Positions 1 through 11,296 of a stretch of DNA of 64,000 bases are shown piece after piece. The position numbers and the translations under genes were made by a program. The stretch is from Mesorhizobium sp. AR10 (GTDB lineage: Bacteria; Pseudomonadota; Alphaproteobacteria; Rhizobiales; Rhizobiaceae), in NCBI RefSeq assembly GCF_024746795.1, contig NZ_CP080524.1:2086001-2150000 (forward strand), read 5' to 3'. The stretch's first letter is position 1. Each line of letters begins with the position of its first letter. The notes beneath the pieces were generated by a model. The model saw only the letters and a list, made by a program, of their open reading frames with translations. It did no database searches and was not told the origin of the DNA.

Positions 1-1
1 C

Positions 2-427
2 GCCAACAAGCAGGAGCAATTCGTGATGCTCTGCCAGTTGATCGGGCGGCCGGAACTGGCGCAGGATTCGCGCTTTGCCGAGCGCGAGACGCGCAAGCGC
101 AACCGCGCCGCCTTAAAGGTGCTGATCGAGGCTGCCCTGGCGAGCGCCTCGGCAGCCAGCTGGGAAGAAAAGCTCAATCGCGCCGGCGTGCCGGCGGGCC
201 GGGTGCTGACGATCCCGCAGGTGCTGAAGGAACGCCAAGTGATCGAGCGCGGCATGACGGCTCGTTTCCAGGGTGTGCCCGGCATGGACCGGCCGCTGAC
301 CGTCGTGCGCGGCGGGTTCATGGTCGATGGCGCAGCACCATTGCCGACCTTGCCGCCGCCGGCGTTGGGCGAACATATGGACGAGGTCTTTGCCAGCCTG
401 CCGCCGCGCGCAAGGGTACAGGCATGA
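2..427 (+). CDS. CaiB/BaiF family CoA-transferase, C-terminal part
   Basis: C-terminal 141 residues of a family III (CaiB/BaiF) CoA-transferase. The frame is open to the left edge, so the 5' part lies outside the window. The family moves CoA between an acyl-CoA donor and a carboxylic acid; its catalytic aspartate is in the N-terminal half and cannot be seen here. Visible are the C-terminal segment 'AGVPAGRVLTI' and the tail 'PALGEHMDEVF', both typical of the family. The stop codon overlaps the start of the citryl-CoA lyase-like gene (ATGA), so the two are probably translationally coupled and act on related acids. The acyl acceptor cannot be told from this fragment. Confidence 0.85.
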   Translation, partial: ANKQEQFVMLCQLIGRPELAQDSRFAERETRKRNRAALKVLIEAALASASAASWEEKLNRAGVPAGRVLTIPQVLKERQVIERGMTARFQGVPGMDRPLTVVRGGFMVDGAAPLPTLPPPALGEHMDEVFASLPPRARVQA

Positions 428-1275
428 GTGGCGGGGAGAAAAAGACAGGCCGCGAGCGTGGTGAAGAATGGTGGCAGACCGATATCATCGAGATGCGTCC
501 CGGCGTCATCCGGCTGCGCGGCTACGAAATCCAGGATCTGATCGGCCGCGTCAGCTTTCCGGCTGTCATCTGGCTGATGCTGCGTGGCGAATTGCCAAGC
601 GAAGATCAGGCGGCGCTGCTCGGCATCGCGCTTGGTGCTGCCGTCGACCACGGGCCGCAGGCGCCGTCGATCGCCATTGCCCGCATGGCCATCACGTGTG
701 GCGTCGGCATCAACAGCGCCATGGCCTCGGCCGTCAATGTGCTGGGCGACGTGCATGGCGGCGCCGGCGAACAGGCGCTGTCTTTCTATGGCGACATCGC
801 CGTGGCGCTCGATCGGGGCGCGACGCTGGGCGATGCCGTATCGATGCGGCTCGACCGCTTCTTCGCCGAGGAAAAAGGCTATGTGCCGGGATTTGGCCAC
901 CGCTTCCATCCCGTCGATCCGCGCGCGCCGCGGCTGATCGAGGTGACCCGCGACTTTGCCGCGCGCGGCATCGTCAACGGGCGTTTCGCCGACATCGCCG
1001 AGGCGATCGAGGCCGAGGTCGCGCGACGCAAAGGCAAGAAGATCCCGCTCAACATCGACGGCGCCACCGCCGTCATATATGGCGAGCTCGGCTTTCCGCC
1101 GCCGCTGACGCGCGGCCTTTTTGTCCTGTCGCGCTCGGTCGGCATCTTGGCGCATGCGTGGGAACAATCGCAGCAAACCGACCGCAACAAGGGACCGCTG
1201 CCGCGCGAATGGCTGTGGGCCTATACCGGTACCCCGGTGCGACCTTTTCCAGAACCCGACCATGAAAGCGGGTGA
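424..1275 (+). CDS. Citryl-CoA lyase-like citrate synthase family protein
   Basis: 283 residues, shorter than a full citrate synthase (about 430) and close to the stand-alone citryl-CoA lyase group. Seen: 'DVHGGAGEQ' near residue 109, with the His-Gly-Gly core of the family; 'GFGHRFHPVDPRAPRL' near residue 158, the second active-site His region; and 'SRSVGILAHAWEQ' near residue 240, like the C-terminal active-site segment. Family knowledge: these proteins cleave or form C-C bonds between acetyl-CoA and an oxo-acid. The tight overlap with the upstream CoA-transferase suggests a two-step route in which the acid is first made a CoA thioester and then cleaved. The substrate (citrate or a similar acid) is inferred. 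Confidence 0.78.
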   Translation: MSGGEKKTGRERGEEWWQTDIIEMRPGVIRLRGYEIQDLIGRVSFPAVIWLMLRGELPSEDQAALLGIALGAAVDHGPQAPSIAIARMAITCGVGINSAMASAVNVLGDVHGGAGEQALSFYGDIAVALDRGATLGDAVSMRLDRFFAEEKGYVPGFGHRFHPVDPRAPRLIEVTRDFAARGIVNGRFADIAEAIEAEVARRKGKKIPLNIDGATAVIYGELGFPPPLTRGLFVLSRSVGILAHAWEQSQQTDRNKGPLPREWLWAYTGTPVRPFPEPDHESG

Positions 1276-1284
1276 GGCGTTGCC

Positions 1285-1761
1285 TCAAATCAAATCGTCC
1301 GGTGCAGGTTGCGGCCGCTTCAAGGTTTTCAAAAGCGTTGAAAGATCCGGTTCATCGATGAGCAGTGCCGCATCGATCGGCGTCAGCCATGCCCGCTCCC
1401 GTTTCTTGGCTTCCGGCCAGTTGGCCAGTTCCTCCGTCACCTCAAGCAGGAAGACGATGACATCGACGCGAACAAAGCGGTTCTCCAGCCGTTTCCAGTA
1501 GGAATAGGTCCCGGCTGGCTCCTTCATTATCTTGCCGAGGACGCCAGCCTCTTCCTGCGCCTCGATCATGGCCGCCTTGCGCCCGCTCTTGCCCTTCATC
1601 GGCCAACCCTTGGGCACGATGAACCGCCTGGTCGTGCGTGACGTGACCAGCATCACCTCGATATCGCCATGCTCGCTCAGCCGAAAGGGAATAGCCGCGA
1701 CCTGGCGGATCCTTTCGCCCTTCTTTGCCTTGCGTACCGCTTTCTTCTTGGTTGCTGCCAT
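1285..1761 (-). CDS. NUDIX hydrolase
   Basis: 158 residues from the ATG at 1761 (MAATKKKAVRKAKKG); the frame stays open to 1812, but the lysine-rich start looks like the true N-terminus. A NUDIX fold is indicated by 'FIVPKGWPMKG' followed by 'AAMIEAQEEAGV'. The core 'EAQEEAGV' keeps the metal-binding glutamates, while the usual Arg of the REUXEEXGU box is replaced. Family knowledge: such proteins hydrolyse nucleoside diphosphates linked to other groups, or related pyrophosphates. The gene converges on the citryl-CoA lyase gene with a 9-base gap. The substrate is unknown. Confidence 0.82.
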   Translation of the reverse strand: MAATKKKAVRKAKKGERIRQVAAIPFRLSEHGDIEVMLVTSRTTRRFIVPKGWPMKGKSGRKAAMIEAQEEAGVLGKIMKEPAGTYSYWKRLENRFVRVDVIVFLLEVTEELANWPEAKKRERAWLTPIDAALLIDEPDLSTLLKTLKRPQPAPDDLI

Positions 1762-1888
1762 TCGTGAAAACCCAGTCGTAACAGTGCCATAACGCGAAGC
1801 GCACTGTTGCAAAACCCAAAACTGTCTTTGATGCCGAGCGGCATCCCAAGCAGATAAGTCGGCTAAATAAATGGAAAACGCCGGCTTG

Positions 1889-2191
1889 TCAGCGGCAAAC
1901 GGTCACAAAACCGTTGCCCGAAGGCTGCAGCTGGCAGCTTCGCATACGCGGTACCACCAGTGGCTGCGGGGTTACGATTTCGCGATCCTGGGCACGGAAT
2001 TGCTGCTGCTGCTGCTGGAATTGTTGCCGTTGCAGCTTGTTCTGCAACGCCCGCAGTTCGTTTCGTGGGAGCAGCGCCTTGCTATTGCTGGGATTGGCAA
2101 CCTGCGCCGAGGCAGGTGCGGTCGCGCCCGGCATCGTCGCCGATGCCAGCAGTGCGAACACAAAAACGGTCGATAAGCGAAGCGGTGACAT
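1889..2191 (-). CDS. Small secreted glutamine-rich hypothetical protein
   Basis: About 100 residues from the ATG at 2191 (an in-frame ATG also exists at 2224). Residues 1-30 form a signal peptide: MSPLR, a hydrophobic run 'FVFALLASAT' and a likely cleavage after 'ASAQ'. The mature part is polar, with a Q-rich stretch 'QRQQFQQQQQQF' likely to be helical, and ends in 'CQLQPSGNGFVTVCR' with two cysteines that could form a disulfide in the periplasm. No known domain is recognised. It sits between the NUDIX gene and kdpE, on the same strand as kdp but separated by about 115 bases. Confidence 0.55.
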   Translation of the reverse strand: MSPLRLSTVFVFALLASATMPGATAPASAQVANPSNSKALLPRNELRALQNKLQRQQFQQQQQQFRAQDREIVTPQPLVVPRMRSCQLQPSGNGFVTVCR

Positions 2192-2306
2192 CCGTTTGTT
2201 CCCGCTGGAAACAGAACCCTCCAATCATATAGTGCGTTTGTCCTGATGTGCCATGGTTGCGGCCGCATTTTGGCAAGTTCGCTCGGTGGCGCTGTCGCCG
2301 TGGCCG

Positions 2307-2999
2307 TCACTCGACGTCGCGCAGGCGATATCCGACGCCGGTTTCGGTGGTGATGTAGCGCGGCTGGTCGGGCGTCTTCTCGATCTTTTGCCGGAGCTGC
2401 CGAACGTAGACCCTGAGATACTGCACGTCGGTTGAATCGCCCCAGACCTGTTTCAGCAGAAAATGGTGGGTGAGCACCTTGCCCGAGTGCTGCACTAGGA
2501 TGCGCAGGATGTCGTACTCCTTCGGCGAGAGCTTTATCTCCTTGCCCTCGACCTTGACGATGCGCTTGACCAGGTCGACCGTGAGATCGCCGGTATGGAA
2601 CACCGGCTTTTCGCCCTGCTGCTGGAATTTGTGACGGAGCGCCACGCGGATGCGTGCGACCAGTTCGTTCATGCCGAATGGCTTGGTGATATAGTCGTCG
2701 GCGCCGAGTTCCAGAGCCTGGACGATGCCGGCCTCGTCGGTGCGGCTGGACAGGATGACCACGGGAACGTCGAGGCCATCGTCGCGCCATTTGCGCAAAA
2801 GGTCATGGCCACTCATGCCGGGCAGGCCGAGATCGAGCAGGATCAGGTCCGGCCTTTCCATCTCCACGAGCTCGATCGCGGCCTTGGCGTTGGGTGCCTC
2901 GCTGATCGCGTAGCCTTGGCTGCCGAGGCCGACGCGCAGCAGTTTGCGGATGGGCGGCTCGTCATCGACGACCAATATCTTGACGTTTGAATTGGTCAT
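2307..2999 (-). CDS. kdpE: KdpE, response regulator of the Kdp potassium system
   Basis: 230 residues, the usual KdpE length. Residues 1-120 are a receiver domain with the acidic pair 'VDDEPP' (Asp12/Asp13), phospho-acceptor Asp56 in 'ILLDLGLPG', and the conserved Lys in 'ITKPFGMNEL'. Residues 130-230 are an OmpR/PhoB winged helix ('LSPKEYDILRILVQHSGKVLTH', 'YLRVYVRQLRQKIE'). Its start overlaps the kdpD stop (ATGA), so sensor and regulator are coupled. Family knowledge: phosphorylated KdpE activates the kdp promoter when K+ is scarce. It is the last gene of the operon here. Confidence 0.97.
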   Translation of the reverse strand: MTNSNVKILVVDDEPPIRKLLRVGLGSQGYAISEAPNAKAAIELVEMERPDLILLDLGLPGMSGHDLLRKWRDDGLDVPVVILSSRTDEAGIVQALELGADDYITKPFGMNELVARIRVALRHKFQQQGEKPVFHTGDLTVDLVKRIVKVEGKEIKLSPKEYDILRILVQHSGKVLTHHFLLKQVWGDSTDVQYLRVYVRQLRQKIEKTPDQPRYITTETGVGYRLRDVE

Positions 3000-5716
3000 G
3001 CCAGATCATCCACATTGGCGTCTTCGACATCGGGCATCTCCGCGGGAACCGGCATCCGGATGGTGAACACAGCACCCGAGCGGTCGGTCCGGTTTGCCGC
3101 CGAAATCGTACCGCCCATCGCCTCGATGAAACCGCGGCAAATCGACAGCCCAAGCCCGGTGCCGGCGCGGATCTGGTCGCCTTTGCGGACCCGGTAGAAC
3201 GTATTGAATACACGCTCCAGATCGCCAGGGGGAATGCCCGGTCCCTCGTCCATGATCTGCAGGATGACGGAACCGTTGTCGGCCCAGCCCTGCAGCCGGA
3301 TCGTCGAAGCGGCGGGGGCGTATTTTGCGGCATTGTCGAGGAGATTGAACAGCACTTGCTCGAACAGGACAGGGTCGAGCCGCAACATCGGTAGATCTGA
3401 GGGGATCTCTATTTCGGTCTTGTGTTCGCCGATGATTTTCTTCGCTCGCCGCAGCGCGGAGCCGACAATGTCGCCGACATAGTGGAAGGCATAGTTCGGC
3501 TCCATGGCGCCGGATTCGATCTTGGTCATGTCGAGCAGATTGGCGATGAAGCGATTCAGGCGTTCCGATTCATCGAGTACGGTCGACAAAAGCTCCGCCC
3601 GGTCCTGTTCGGGAAGAGCGGCCGCGAATTCCCGGAGCGTGCCGGCGGCGCCCATGATGGCGGCGAGCGGCGTTTTCAGATCGTGGGAAATCGAGGTGAG
3701 CAGGGCGGAGCGCAGCCGGTCCGCCTCGGCGGCGAGCTTGGCGCGGTCGACGTCGGCGACAAGCTGGATGCGCTCGATGGCGACAGCGGCCTGGTCGGCG
3801 AGCGCATCGAGCAGCCGCTGCTGCTCGGGCGTCAGCAGCGGACCCTGCTTGTCGTTGTCGAGGCCGACGACGCCGATCGCGGTGCGCCCGGTTCGCAGGG
3901 GCAGATAGAGGCGCTTGGCGCCGGGAAGCGTGTCGGCGCCGCGACCTGCGGCGCGGTTGTGTTCCCAGGCCCAGCGGGCGGCTGCGATGTCGGCCTCGGC
4001 CAGCGTGTCGTCGGGCGGATAGCCGGCCTTGACGGTGATCGAGCCGTTTTCGGGCAGAAGCAGCACGACCCGCAGTTTCAGCATCGAGGCGATCTGGAAA
4101 GCGGTGGCCCACAGGACGTCGTCGAGCGTGCCGGCGCCGGCGAGCTTCTTTGAAAAGAGGTAAATATCTTCGGTGGCGCGTGCCCGCGAGCGGGCGGCGA
4201 CAGCCTGACGCTGCACGCGCGCGGTCAGATTGCTGGCGATGACGGCGACAACGAGGAACACGCCAAGCGCAACAATGCTCTCCGGATCCCTGATCGTCAG
4301 CGTGTAGCGTGGCTCGAGGAAAAAATAGTTGAAGGCAAGGGCGCTAACGAAACAGGCGTAAAGCGCCTGCCAGAGACCGCCGGTCACCGCCGATGCCAGG
4401 ACGGCAATGAGAAAGATGATCGCGAGATTGCGAACGTCGAGAAACTGGTCGAGCAGGACGGCGAAGGCGAGCGAGCCAGCGACATAGGCCGTGGCCTTGA
4501 GATAGGGCCAGACCTGGAACTGCCATTGCTCGGTCGCCGCCCGGACGTTCCTCGACGCTGCCTCTGTGCCCCGCTCGGTTCCCGAAATGACATGGACGCT
4601 GATGTCGCCGGCATTGCGGATGAGATCGTAGGTGAGCGAGCCCTCGATCAATTCGCGCCAGCGTGATCGGGTCGGCCTGCCGATCACGATGTGGGTAAAA
4701 TTGTTCGCCGTCGCATGGCGGACGATATCCTGCGCAATGTTCTGACCCGGAATGGTCGTCACCTCGGCGCCGAGCTGCTCGGCAAGGCGCAGATGCGCCG
4801 CCAGCCGGTCCTTGTCCTCCTCGGACATCGCGGCCGAGCGAGGGGTATCGACGTTAAGCGCCGTCCAGGGCGCGCGGAGCCGGTCAGCCAGCCTGCGCGC
4901 ATAGCGGACGCGGGCGGCCCCACCCGGACGCGCGTCGACGCAGACGAGAACCCTTTCACCCGCCGCCCACGGCCCAGGGATAGCGTGGGCCTGCATGTGG
5001 GTCAGCAACTGCTCGTCGACGCGCTGGGCCGTACGCCGTAGCGCCAGTTCCCTGAGCGCGGTCAGATTGCCTGGCGAGAAATAGTTTTCGATCGCGCGCT
5101 GGGCGGTGTTGGGGAAGTAGACCTTGCCTTCCTCGAGTCGCTTGATCAGGTCGTCGGGAGTGAGATCGATGATTTCGATGTCGTCGGCCTGGTCGATGAT
5201 GGAATCGGGAACCGTCTCGCGAACCCGTACACGGGTGATCTGCGCCACGACATCGTTCAGGCTTTCGACATGCTGGATGTTGAGCGTCGTGTAGACGTCG
5301 ATGCCGTGCGTCAGGATTTCCTGAACATCGAGATAGCGTTTGGGATGGCGGCTGCCCGGCGCATTGGTATGGGCGAGCTCGTCGACGAGCACGAGAGCAG
5401 GGCGGCGGGCAAGAATGGCATCGATATCCATCTCGTCCAGCAAGCGCCCCTTGTAGTCGACCTTCTGGCGCGGGATGACTTCATAGCCTTCGACCAGCGC
5501 CTGGGTTTCCTTGCGACCGTGGGTCTCGACGATGCCGATCACCACATCCGTGCCATCGGCCAGCTTGGCGCGGCCCGACATCAGCATCTCGTAGGTCTTG
5601 CCGACGCCTGGGGCTGCGCCCAGAAATATCCGCAGGCGACCGCGCGCCTCCCGCTCCGCATGATCAAGCAGCGCGTCTGGAGAAGGTCTGGTTTCGTTGC
5701 GGCTGTCGTCCGGCAT
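2996..5716 (-). CDS. kdpD: KdpD, potassium-sensing histidine kinase
   Basis: 906 residues, full length. In order: an N-terminal KdpD domain with Walker A 'GAAPGVGKTYEML' (residues 32-44) and 'LVDELAHTNAPG'; a universal-stress-like domain (about 250-370, 'HIVIGRPTRSRW'); four membrane segments (about 400-500); a GAF region (about 520-650); a HisKA dimerisation helix with phospho-acceptor His678 in 'SISHDLKTPLAA'; and a HATPase domain with N box 'NLLDNAAKYA' and G boxes 'DEGPGIP' and 'GTGLGLSI'. Its partner KdpE follows with a 4-base overlap. A 57-base gap holding a hairpin separates it from kdpC. It senses low K+ or turgor at the inner membrane. Confidence 0.97.
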   Translation of the reverse strand: MPDDSRNETRPSPDALLDHAEREARGRLRIFLGAAPGVGKTYEMLMSGRAKLADGTDVVIGIVETHGRKETQALVEGYEVIPRQKVDYKGRLLDEMDIDAILARRPALVLVDELAHTNAPGSRHPKRYLDVQEILTHGIDVYTTLNIQHVESLNDVVAQITRVRVRETVPDSIIDQADDIEIIDLTPDDLIKRLEEGKVYFPNTAQRAIENYFSPGNLTALRELALRRTAQRVDEQLLTHMQAHAIPGPWAAGERVLVCVDARPGGAARVRYARRLADRLRAPWTALNVDTPRSAAMSEEDKDRLAAHLRLAEQLGAEVTTIPGQNIAQDIVRHATANNFTHIVIGRPTRSRWRELIEGSLTYDLIRNAGDISVHVISGTERGTEAASRNVRAATEQWQFQVWPYLKATAYVAGSLAFAVLLDQFLDVRNLAIIFLIAVLASAVTGGLWQALYACFVSALAFNYFFLEPRYTLTIRDPESIVALGVFLVVAVIASNLTARVQRQAVAARSRARATEDIYLFSKKLAGAGTLDDVLWATAFQIASMLKLRVVLLLPENGSITVKAGYPPDDTLAEADIAAARWAWEHNRAAGRGADTLPGAKRLYLPLRTGRTAIGVVGLDNDKQGPLLTPEQQRLLDALADQAAVAIERIQLVADVDRAKLAAEADRLRSALLTSISHDLKTPLAAIMGAAGTLREFAAALPEQDRAELLSTVLDESERLNRFIANLLDMTKIESGAMEPNYAFHYVGDIVGSALRRAKKIIGEHKTEIEIPSDLPMLRLDPVLFEQVLFNLLDNAAKYAPAASTIRLQGWADNGSVILQIMDEGPGIPPGDLERVFNTFYRVRKGDQIRAGTGLGLSICRGFIEAMGGTISAANRTDRSGAVFTIRMPVPAEMPDVEDANVDDLA

Positions 5717-5738
5717 CAGGTTCGATCATGGATGGCGC

Positions 5739-5761
5739 CGGGGATACTGTCGATCCCCGGC
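5739..5761 (-). other. Hairpin in the kdpC-kdpD gap
   Basis: A perfect 8-base inverted repeat (CCGGGGAT and ATCCCCGG) around a 7-base loop lies in the 57-base gap between kdpC and kdpD. There is no U-run after it, so it is not a classical terminator. It could stabilise the kdpFABC transcript end or lower expression of kdpDE relative to the pump. Its function is inferred. Confidence 0.5.
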
Positions 5762-5773
5762 CGGCACCATTCA

Positions 5774-6337
5774 CTATTTCGCGGCGTCCAGCGCAAGGTT
5801 GAGCGCCAGCACGTTGACCACCGGCTCGCCCATGAAGCCGAGCTCCCTATCTTCGACATTGCTGTCGACAAGAGCCTTGATCTTGGCCGCGTCGACACCC
5901 CTGGCCTTGGCAACCCTGGCAACCTGGAAGTAGGCGGCTTCAGGGCTGATATGCGGATCGAGACCGCTGCCCGATGTCGTCACCAGATCCATGGGAACAG
6001 GCTGGTTCGGATTTTCCGCCTTCAGTTTTTCGGCGTCACCCTTGATGCGGTCGATCAGCTTGGGGTTGGTCGGGCCGAGGTTGGTGCCGCTGGAGGCGGC
6101 GGCGTTGTAGCCGTCACCGGCAGCCGACGGGCGGCCATGGAAATAGTGGTCGCTGGCGAAGCCCTGGCCGATCAGTTCGGAACCGATGACCTTGCCGTCC
6201 TTCTCGATCAGGCTACCATTGGCCTGGTGCGGAAACAGGGCCTGGGCGACGCCGGTCATGCCGATCGGATAGATCAGGCCGGTCAGCAGGGTGAAGAAGA
6301 CGATCATGATGATCGCGGGTCTGATTTGTTTGAGCAT
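5774..6337 (-). CDS. kdpC: KdpC, subunit of the K+-transporting ATPase
   Basis: 187 residues, normal length. One N-terminal membrane helix ('[20 protein letters not shown]') is followed by a periplasmic domain with typical KdpC motifs 'NGSLI', '[20 protein letters not shown]', and the C-terminal '[14 protein letters not shown]' and '[15 protein letters not shown]'. Family knowledge: KdpC is the small subunit that binds KdpB and aids ATP binding by the KdpFABC complex. The start is 12 bases after the kdpB stop, in the same operon. Confidence 0.97.
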   Translation of the reverse strand: MLKQIRPAIIMIVFFTLLTGLIYPIGMTGVAQALFPHQANGSLIEKDGKVIGSELIGQGFASDHYFHGRPSAAGDGYNAAASSGTNLGPTNPKLIDRIKGDAEKLKAENPNQPVPMDLVTTSGSGLDPHISPEAAYFQVARVAKARGVDAAKIKALVDSNVEDRELGFMGEPVVNVLALNLALDAAK

Positions 6338-6349
6338 GGGCGTAGTTCC

Positions 6350-8439
<2,090 letters not shown>

Positions 8440-8443
<4 letters not shown>

Positions 8444-8697
8444 TTGGTGGCTCCAGTGTCGATGTTGTTGGACGGCGCCGATCGATCGGATGCCGAAAAG
8501 AAGTGTGGCGGCCCGTAGGCCAGCAGCCAGATCACGATCATGACTGCCGCAATGCCCAGGAATGTGGACACGGTCGGGAAGGGAGGGGGAGTTGGCTCCC
8601 CCTCATGATCTGCCCGGGGTCGAACGTTGCGACGCATGTTCTTGAACCAGGACATGACGTTGATCCAGGGAGGGACGGTTTCAGAATGTCTGCCCAT
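8440..8697 (-). CDS. Small membrane protein encoded between kdpA and kdpB
   Basis: 85 residues if the ATG at 8697 is used (it overlaps the end of kdpA by 17 bases); an internal ATG at 8655 gives about 71 residues beginning MSWFKNMRR. Neither start has a clear Shine-Dalgarno, so coupling to kdpA is likely. The protein has a basic N-terminal part, one clear membrane helix '[17 protein letters not shown]' and a polar tail. Its stop overlaps the kdpB start by 4 bases, strong evidence that it is translated. E. coli kdp has no gene here. It may be an accessory subunit of the pump, which is inference. Confidence 0.65.
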
Positions 8698-10384
8698 GGA
8701 TACCAGCCAGATGTTCGACGATCGGTCCGACGGCCAGAGCCGGGAAGAAAGTCAGGCCGCCGACGATCAGGATGACGCCGACGAGCAGCCCAACGAACAG
8801 CGGGCCATCGGTTGGGAAGGTGCCGGCGGAGGCCGGAACCGTCTTCTTCGCCACCAGCGAGCCGGCGATTGCCAGAGCCGGGATGATCACCAGGAAGCGA
8901 CCCATCAGCATGCCGATGCCAATGGTGATGTTGTACCAGGGCGTATTGCCGGTCAGGCCGCCAAAGGCCGAACCATTGTTGGCCGCTGCCGAGGTATAGG
9001 CATAGAGAACCTCGGAGAAGCCGTGCGGACCGGCATTGCCCATCGAGGCAACACCGGTCGGCAGCACGACGGCTATTGCCGTGAAGATCAGCATCGCCAG
9101 CGGCAGGCAAAGGATGGCCAGCATTGCCATCTTGACCTCCTTGGCCTCGATCTTCTTGCCGAGATATTCGGGCGTGCGGCCCACCATCAGTCCGGCGACG
9201 AAGACGGCGACGACGATGTACATCAGGATGCCGTAGAGACCGGCGCCGACACCGCCGACGATGACCTCGCCGAGCTGCATGTTGATGATCGGGATCATGC
9301 CGCCAAGCGCGGTGAAGGAGCCATGCATGGCATTGACGGCTCCGCAGGATGCGGCGGTGGTGATGACCGCGAACAGCGCCGACAGAGCGATGCCGAAGCG
9401 GCTCTCCTTACCTTCCATGTTGCCGCCGTCGATACCCAGTGCATGGACGAGCGGGTTGCCGGCGGCTTCGGCCCAGTAGCAGACGATGACGCCGGCGATG
9501 AACATGACGCCCATGGCGGCCAGGATCGCCCAGCCCTGGCGCTGGTTGCCGATCATGCGGCCGAAAACGTTGGTCAGTGCTGCGCCGATGGCGAAGATCG
9601 TCACCATCTGGATCAGGTTGGAGATCGCGTCGGGGTTCTCGAAAGGATGTGCTGCGTTGACGTTGAAGAAGCCACCGCCATTGGTGCCGAGCATCTTGAT
9701 CGCGATCTGCGAGGCAACAGGGCCGACCGCGATCGTCTGCTGCGCGCCTTCAAGGGTGGTTGCGTTGACATAGGCGCCGAGCGTCTGCGGCATGCCGAGC
9801 CAGACATAAACCAGCGTCAGCACGATGCAGAGCGGCAGCAGCAGATAGAGGGTGCTGCGGGTCATATCGACCCAGAAATTGCCGATCGATTTGCCCGACG
9901 CCCGGGCGAAGCCGCGGATCAGCGCAATGGCGATGGCGATGCCGGTCGCTGCGGACAGGAAATTCTGGACGGTGAAGCCGGCCATCTGCACGAGATAGGA
10001 CATCGTGCTTTCGCCGCCGTAGTTCTGCCAGTTGGTGTTGCTCATGAAGCTGGCGGCAGTGTTGAAGGCAAGCCCCGGTTCGACGGCGGTCATGCCGGCG
10101 GGATTATAGGGCAGGCTCCCCTGCAGCCGCTGCAGGAAATAGAGCACCAGAAAGCCGGCCAGGTTGAAGAACAGCAGGGCGGCCGCATAGCTGGTCCAGT
10201 GCTGCTCCTCGCGCTCGCTGGTTCCCGAAATGCGATAGAGCCCGCGCTCAAGCGGGCCAAGAATCGGCGACAGCAATGTGCGCTCGCCGCTGAAGATGCG
10301 ATGCATGTAGCCGCCGAGCGGCTTCACAAGCAAAACGACGATGCCGCAATAGACGAGGATCTGTATCCATCCGTTGATTGTCAT
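8681..10384 (-). CDS. kdpA: KdpA, K+-binding and channel subunit
   Basis: 567 residues, about ten membrane helices. The four selectivity-filter repeats of this channel-like subunit can be seen: '[19 protein letters not shown]', '[13 protein letters not shown]', '[14 protein letters not shown]' and '[12 protein letters not shown]'. KdpA selects K+ and passes it towards KdpB. It is followed by the small membrane-protein gene and kdpB, and preceded by kdpF 33 bases upstream. A 639-residue open frame on the opposite strand is only a shadow of this gene. Confidence 0.98.
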   Translation of the reverse strand: MTINGWIQILVYCGIVVLLVKPLGGYMHRIFSGERTLLSPILGPLERGLYRISGTSEREEQHWTSYAAALLFFNLAGFLVLYFLQRLQGSLPYNPAGMTAVEPGLAFNTAASFMSNTNWQNYGGESTMSYLVQMAGFTVQNFLSAATGIAIAIALIRGFARASGKSIGNFWVDMTRSTLYLLLPLCIVLTLVYVWLGMPQTLGAYVNATTLEGAQQTIAVGPVASQIAIKMLGTNGGGFFNVNAAHPFENPDAISNLIQMVTIFAIGAALTNVFGRMIGNQRQGWAILAAMGVMFIAGVIVCYWAEAAGNPLVHALGIDGGNMEGKESRFGIALSALFAVITTAASCGAVNAMHGSFTALGGMIPIINMQLGEVIVGGVGAGLYGILMYIVVAVFVAGLMVGRTPEYLGKKIEAKEVKMAMLAILCLPLAMLIFTAIAVVLPTGVASMGNAGPHGFSEVLYAYTSAAANNGSAFGGLTGNTPWYNITIGIGMLMGRFLVIIPALAIAGSLVAKKTVPASAGTFPTDGPLFVGLLVGVILIVGGLTFFPALAVGPIVEHLAGIHGQTF

Positions 10385-10417
10385 GGTGTAGCTTTCCGTG
10401 CCTTGCGCCAGTGGCGA

Positions 10418-10507
10418 TCAGAAGCGTTCTGGGCGAACGAGGGCGTATGTCAGGTAGGCGAGAAGGAACAAGGTCACACCGCCACCGAGGATATAGTCGA
10501 CAAGCAT
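10418..10507 (-). CDS. kdpF: KdpF, small stabilising subunit
   Basis: 29 residues, found by reading the gap upstream of kdpA on the minus strand. It begins MLVDYILGGG, has one membrane helix ('VTLFLLAYLTYALV') and ends 'RPERF', the usual KdpF tail. KdpF is a lipid-like stabiliser of the KdpABC complex. It lies between a 26-residue gene and kdpA, all on the same strand. An AAGGCTCCGA stretch just upstream of the ATG is a weak ribosome site. Confidence 0.88.
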   Translation of the reverse strand: MLVDYILGGGVTLFLLAYLTYALVRPERF

Positions 10508-10523
10508 TGTCGGAGCCTTCCAA

Positions 10524-10604
10524 TTAAATTATGTCGCAAGCTTTGACGTAGGCGAAGAACAGGGCGAAGAACAAAACCCCTATTCCGAGAACGATGATGT
10601 CCAT
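10524..10604 (-). CDS. 26-residue membrane peptide at the head of the kdp operon
   Basis: ATG at 10604, stop TAA at 10524. The peptide starts MDIIVLGIG, has one hydrophobic helix containing 'VLFFALFFAYV' and ends 'KACDII'. A 'GGAACATGCACG' stretch upstream gives a modest ribosome site. It is 16 bases before kdpF and so is first in the kdp transcript. It could be a second small Kdp subunit or a leader peptide; the hydrophobic composition favours the former. No family name is known to me. Confidence 0.55.
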   Translation of the reverse strand: MDIIVLGIGVLFFALFFAYVKACDII

Positions 10605-10964
10605 CGTGCATGTTCCTTATTTTGGTTTGTATTCGCGCCTGCAGTCAGCAGGTTGGCGATTCCATAAGAACGGCTCGCCGTAGCTTGACCAGCTACAGCG
10701 TCCGGAGTGTTTTGCTCGTGTTGGAATATGGACCCGATCGCCATAAAGGTTCGAGACGGAGCGGCGGGGAAAGATATAAAATTCCTATAAAGGTTTTGCG
10801 CAGTCGGCGGCCTTGGGTAGCCGTCCCCTATGCGGCGTTTATAATTTAGGTCGCGCAGTCCTCTCGAATTCATATGTGGCTGCCGACTATGTGACGCAGG
10901 TCTGTTCGCGGGCCGATCCAGAGGTGACGCACACCTGATCGCGCGAATGCGACCGGTGGTCCCA
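10605..10964. promoter_or_regulatory. 360-base gap containing the kdp promoter region
   Basis: No credible gene is seen here. The region lies between the divergent kdp operon (minus) and a hypothetical gene (plus), so it must contain the kdp promoter and KdpE sites. The part from about 10770 to 10800 is AT-rich ('aaagatataaaattcctata'), which would suit a promoter or leader. I could not identify a KdpE box with confidence. Confidence 0.4.
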
Positions 10965-11264
10965 ATGAACAAAAGCCTCAATCCGTTCAAGCTCAGTGCC
11001 AAGGTTGGGCGCAGCCTGCCGACCGAGTATTTCATTCTGGCGAATCTTCGATCCGAAGGGGCAACCATCGGCCATCTGGCAGGCGCGCCAATCGCGGAAA
11101 CCGTCGTCGACGCCAGCGGACATCGCTACCGCTATGCGGGCGTTGCGCCGCGCGCTGCCGACGGACGCTTCGACGTCGAGAGCCTGTGCACCGGCGAATG
11201 GATCGTTCGGCCCGGGCTGGTCTATCTCATGGAGGAGAAGAGTGGGCGGGCGAAGAAAGGCTGA
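10965..11264 (+). CDS. Hypothetical protein
   Basis: 99 residues from the ATG at 10965 (MNKSLNPFKLSAKV); the frame is open 18 bases further upstream. It is soluble and mixed in composition, with 'GEWIVRPGLVYLMEEK' near the end and a basic tail. No domain is recognised. Codon use matches the surrounding chromosome, with G/C third positions, which supports a real gene. It is divergent from kdp and converges on the dapA-like gene. Function unknown. Confidence 0.55.
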   Translation: MNKSLNPFKLSAKVGRSLPTEYFILANLRSEGATIGHLAGAPIAETVVDASGHRYRYAGVAPRAADGRFDVESLCTGEWIVRPGLVYLMEEKSGRAKKG

Positions 11265-11296
11265 TAGCGTGTCCTTGGAACCTTCGCCCTATTCGA

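Noticed and set aside
8627..10546. 639-codon open frame on the plus strand across kdpA
   Set aside because: It is antisense to kdpA, of poor composition (many His, Asp, Gln), and arises from the high GC third positions.
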